A program made the position numbers and the translations under genes. DNA of 15,516 nucleotides from positions 1 to 15,516 of the forward strand of contig DATKQI010000290.1 in NCBI GenBank assembly GCA_035532755.1, in the 5' to 3' direction. Each line of letters starts with the position of its first letter. The first letter of the stretch is position 1. The DNA comes from DATKQI01 sp035532755 (GTDB lineage: Bacteria > Pseudomonadota > Alphaproteobacteria > Acetobacterales > Acetobacteraceae). Below are positions 13,044 to 15,516 of the stretch, piece by piece. Under the pieces are notes generated by a model that was not told where the DNA came from, searched no databases, and saw nothing but the letters and a program-made list of their open reading frames with translations.

Positions 13044-14282
13044 TCAGGCCGCCCCGAAGCGGGGATGCAGGGCGGCGGTGGCTGCCGCTGGGGGGGCAAT
13101 GGTCTTCTGGGCGCCGTTCTGCCACTGCATCACGCAGGGGGCGGCGTGGGTGTTCTGGCCGGTGGCGTCGAAGGCCGCACCCCAGCCGGAGGCGAGCATG
13201 CCGGGGGGCAGGTCGATGGTCTGGGCGGCGGCGCGGATCTTGTCCTTGTCGGTCGATCCGGCGCGGTTGACGATATCGAAGAACAGCCGCGCGCCGGTGT
13301 AGTTGGCGAGGCTGTGGCCGGAACGCGGGGGCATGCCGAAGCGGTTCCGGTAGGTCTGTTCCACGGCGCGCGCGTTCGGGGCGAAGCGGGGGGTGATGTC
13401 GTACTGGGGGAAATCCACGTTCATCGTGCCCTCAAAGCCCGGGCCGATGGCGAGTGCCGTGTCGGTCAGCGCATAGCCGCCACCGGCGCCGATGACCATG
13501 CGGGGTTGCCAGCGCATCTGTTGCAGGCCGCGGTAGAACAGCGGCACGTCGTCGCAATAGCCGGTATGGAGCACGATCTCGGCGGCGGAGCCGCGCAGCC
13601 GCTGGATGGGCGCGCGCAGATCCATCGCGCCGGCGGGGTAGGCGATGGTGGCGACGACGGGGAGATTGCGCTGCCGGCAGTGCAAGGCCTGGAAGTTCGC
13701 GACGGTGGAGCCGTACAGCCCGTCCTCGTGCAGGATGGCGATGCGCAGCGATTTCGCGGCAATGCCGAGGCGGGGGGCGAGCAGGGTGACGATGGCGTCG
13801 ATGGCGGTGGCGGCGAAGGCGCTGGCCATCGGGCAGGTGCGCAGCAGGTGGCGGAAGCCGCGTTTCGTGATCGGATCGGCGATGGCGCCCAGCTCGGCAT
13901 AGGGGAGCTTGGCCAGCGCGGCGGTGCCGGTGGCGGCGAAGCCGAGCGGGCTGAGCCCGGTGCCGAGGATGGCGACGACATGGGCAGTGCCGATGAGACG
14001 GTGGGCTTCTGCCACCGCGGTGTCCGCGTCGGCGGCGTCGGCCTGCATGAGGGCCACCGGGCGGCCCAGCACGCCGCCGGCGGCGTTGGTGGCGTCGGCG
14101 GCGAGCTGGATGCCGCGCAGGCTTTCATCGCCCAGCAGCGCCTGCGCGCCCGAGAGCGGGAGCAGCACGCCGAACGGCAGGGGCGGCGCCGGCTGCGGGT
14201 GCGCGGGTTGCGCGGCGCGCGCCGGGGGAGCAACCAGCGTTGCTCCGAGCCCGGCCATCATGCCGCGACGCGTGGCGCGCAT
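13044..14282 (-). CDS. Periplasmic substrate-binding protein, branched-chain amino acid (LivK) type
   Basis: Type I periplasmic binding protein (Peripla_BP_6) of 412 residues, expected to deliver an amino acid or aromatic acid to an ABC importer. The N-terminus MRATRRGMMAGLGATLVAPPARA is quoted as positions 1-23: an Arg5-Arg6 pair, a hydrophobic core and an ARA-A cleavage site indicate Tat export. FGVLLPLSGAQALLGDESLRG (37-57) and GIQLAADATNAAGGVLGRPV (57-76) are the classic opening of the fold; HEDGLYGS and YCDDVP follow later. The ATG at 14282 has GTGGA about 6 bases upstream, and the frame further up is non-homologous. No LivHMGF permease or ATPase gene is in the window, so this is an orphan here. 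Divergent from the quinone oxidoreductase over 134 bp. The ligand cannot be told. Confidence 0.92.
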   Translation of the reverse strand: MRATRRGMMAGLGATLVAPPARAAQPAHPQPAPPLPFGVLLPLSGAQALLGDESLRGIQLAADATNAAGGVLGRPVALMQADAADADTAVAEAHRLIGTAHVVAILGTGLSPLGFAATGTAALAKLPYAELGAIADPITKRGFRHLLRTCPMASAFAATAIDAIVTLLAPRLGIAAKSLRIAILHEDGLYGSTVANFQALHCRQRNLPVVATIAYPAGAMDLRAPIQRLRGSAAEIVLHTGYCDDVPLFYRGLQQMRWQPRMVIGAGGGYALTDTALAIGPGFEGTMNVDFPQYDITPRFAPNARAVEQTYRNRFGMPPRSGHSLANYTGARLFFDIVNRAGSTDKDKIRAAAQTIDLPPGMLASGWGAAFDATGQNTHAAPCVMQWQNGAQKTIAPPAAATAALHPRFGAA

Positions 14283-14362
14283 TGTTTCCACTCTCACTCC
14301 GGTTGCCGTCGGTCGTGCTGTTTTGGGGCGAGCGGGGCGGCAGCGCAACCCGCCTGCCCGGC

Positions 14363-14391
14363 TTGACGCTGGCTGCGCGCCCGCCGACTCT
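14363..14391 (+). promoter_or_regulatory. Candidate promoter for the quinone oxidoreductase
   Basis: TTGACG (14363-14368) is followed 17 bases later by GACTCT (14386-14391). The -35 word is good and the -10 word poor, as is common in GC-rich alphaproteobacteria. It would start transcription just before the AGGAGA ribosome site at 14403, leaving a very short leader. Confidence 0.35.
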
Positions 14392-14416
14392 GGCGCCCGA
14401 CCAGGAGACAGACCCG

Positions 14417-15421
14417 ATGAGCCTGCCGCAGAGCATGACCTATATCGCAGCGCAGGGCGCCGGCGGGCCGGAAGTTCTGGCGCCCGTGCCGGGGGAGGTT
14501 CCGGCGCCCGGGCCGGGCGAGGTGCTGATCCGCGTGCGGGCGGCCGGGGTGAACCGGCCGGATGTGCAGCAGCGCCGCGGGCTGTATCCGCCGCCGCCAG
14601 GGGCGAGCAAGGTGATCGGGCTGGAGGTGGCCGGGGAGGTCGCGGCGATCGGGTCCGGGGTGGAGGGCTGGGCGGCCGGGGATCGCGTCTGCGCGCTGAC
14701 CAATGGCGGCGGCTATGCCGAGTACTGCATCGCACCGGCGCCGCAATGCCTGCCCTGGCCGGACGGGTATGATGCGGTGCGCGCGGCGGCACTGCCGGAG
14801 ACGTATTTCACCGTCTGGGCCAACCTGTTCATGCTCGGGCGGCTGGCGGCGGGGGAGAGCGCGCTGGTGCATGGCGGATCGAGCGGCATCGGCGTGACCG
14901 CGCTCCAGCTTGGCGCGGCGTTCGGCGCGACGATGTATGCGACCGCCGGCAGTGCGGCGAAATGCGCGGCGTGCGAGCGGCTGGGCGCGCGCGCCGCGAT
15001 CAACTATCGGGAGGCCGATTTCGGCGCCGAGATCGCGCGGCTGACGGACCGGCGCGGGGTGGACGTGGTGCTGGACATGGTGGGTGCGCCCTATGCCGCG
15101 CGCAACATCCGCGCGCTGGCGATGGACGGGCGGCTGGTGCAGGTCGCGTTCCAGGAAGGCAGCGTGGCTGAATCGCTCGATCTGCTGCCGGTGATGGTGC
15201 GGCGGCTGACCATCACCGGATCGACCATGCGGCCACGGACCACGGCGCAGAAGGGCGCGATCGCGGCGGATCTGCGGGCGAAGGTGTGGCCGCTGCTGGA
15301 TGCGGGGCGCTGCGCGCCGGTGATCCATGAAGTGTTTCCGATGGAGCAGGCGGCGGCGGCGCACCGGTTGATGGAGAGTGGCGCGCACATCGGCAAGATC
15401 ATGCTGCGCGTGGCGGAGTAG
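14417..15421 (+). CDS. NAD(P)H:quinone oxidoreductase, PIG3 / zeta-crystallin type
   Basis: Zinc-free medium-chain dehydrogenase of 334 residues. The GroES-like N-domain has GEVLIRVRAAGVNRPDVQQR (quoted in residues 34-53; Asn46, Arg47, Asp49) and GLEVAGEVAAIG. The hinge ALPETYFTVWANLF (126-139) is typical of the PIG3 quinone reductases. The cofactor motif is VHGGSSGIG (151-159), and the C-terminal HIGKIMLRV closes the fold. The catalytic zinc cysteines of alcohol dehydrogenases are absent. It reduces quinones or related enones with NADPH, probably in detoxification. The ATG at 14417 has AGGAGA about 8 bases upstream, and the frame further up is a shadow. A DMT transporter begins on the base after its stop, so the two are very likely one operon; that transporter may export the product, which is inference. 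Confidence 0.93.
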   Translation: MSLPQSMTYIAAQGAGGPEVLAPVPGEVPAPGPGEVLIRVRAAGVNRPDVQQRRGLYPPPPGASKVIGLEVAGEVAAIGSGVEGWAAGDRVCALTNGGGYAEYCIAPAPQCLPWPDGYDAVRAAALPETYFTVWANLFMLGRLAAGESALVHGGSSGIGVTALQLGAAFGATMYATAGSAAKCAACERLGARAAINYREADFGAEIARLTDRRGVDVVLDMVGAPYAARNIRALAMDGRLVQVAFQEGSVAESLDLLPVMVRRLTITGSTMRPRTTAQKGAIAADLRAKVWPLLDAGRCAPVIHEVFPMEQAAAAHRLMESGAHIGKIMLRVAE

Positions 15422-15516
15422 GTGGCGCCGCGCGGGCTCACCGGATCAGGCGTCGGGCTGCTGGCGGGCGCGGTGCTGCTGCTGGGCAGTTCCTGGCCGG
15501 TGACGAAATATGCGCT
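15422..15516 (+). CDS. EamA/DMT-family transporter, N-terminal fragment
   Basis: Partial gene cut off by the window end; 31 residues are visible from a GTG start. The sequence runs through GVGLLAGAVLLLGSSWPVTKY. A first membrane span ending in GSSWPVTKYA is the hallmark start of drug/metabolite (RhaT/EamA) transporters. The GTG lies directly after the TAG of the quinone oxidoreductase (TAGGTG), with GGAG three bases upstream, so translation is probably coupled. No other start is plausible nearby. Substrate unknown. Confidence 0.75.
   Translation, partial: MAPRGLTGSGVGLLAGAVLLLGSSWPVTKYA

Overview
The window is about two-thirds GC, densely coding, and reads as chromosomal DNA of a GC-rich alphaproteobacterium. 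The citrate synthase, the SixA/CHAD pair, the SycA-like ClC protein and the DUF6134 protein together suggest Rhodospirillales, perhaps Acetobacteraceae. That placement is inference from protein character, not a search. I see no rRNA, tRNA, CRISPR array, insertion sequence or prophage gene.

Layout. 1-486 is a gene-free, partly AT-rich stretch (about 36% GC over 201-360) with GANTC sites, DnaA-box-like words and a U-tailed terminator for the gene that follows. 487-3907 (minus) holds gltA (citrate synthase), a CYTH/CHAD-type polyphosphate-associated protein and sixA (phosphohistidine phosphatase); the last two overlap and are probably co-transcribed. 4009-5483 (plus) is a two-gene unit: an exported DUF6134 protein and a short-chain dehydrogenase coupled by a GTGA overlap. 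5435-9069 (minus) holds a ClC-family chloride channel/antiporter with two CBS domains, a DenD-like NAD-dependent epimerase/dehydrogenase and a METTL7-like methyltransferase. The ClC gene and the dehydrogenase overlap tail to tail by 49 bp. 9362-13009 (plus) holds a DUF1634-TauE/SafE fusion transporter, a DUF4337 membrane protein and a large multi-pass membrane protein with GT-C glycosyltransferase features, whose 5' part is strikingly AT-rich. 13044-14282 (minus) is an orphan Tat-exported branched-chain-amino-acid-type substrate-binding protein. Divergent from it, 14417-15516 (plus) holds a PIG3-type quinone oxidoreductase and the start of an EamA/DMT transporter cut by the window edge.

How the genes fit together. 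There is no single pathway here. It is a mosaic of short operons: central carbon metabolism, phosphohistidine/polyphosphate-related functions, ion transport, small-molecule redox enzymes and envelope proteins. Most gene ends carry GC-rich hairpins, several embedded in the stop codon; only the gltA hairpin has a clear U-tract. Nothing amounts to a demonstrated new system. The points most worth a second look are the AT-rich island at 1-400, the GC gradient inside 11381-13009, the DUF1634-TSUP fusion, the ClC protein that has lost the canonical selectivity-filter motifs, and the degenerate CYTH domain fused to an intact CHAD domain.
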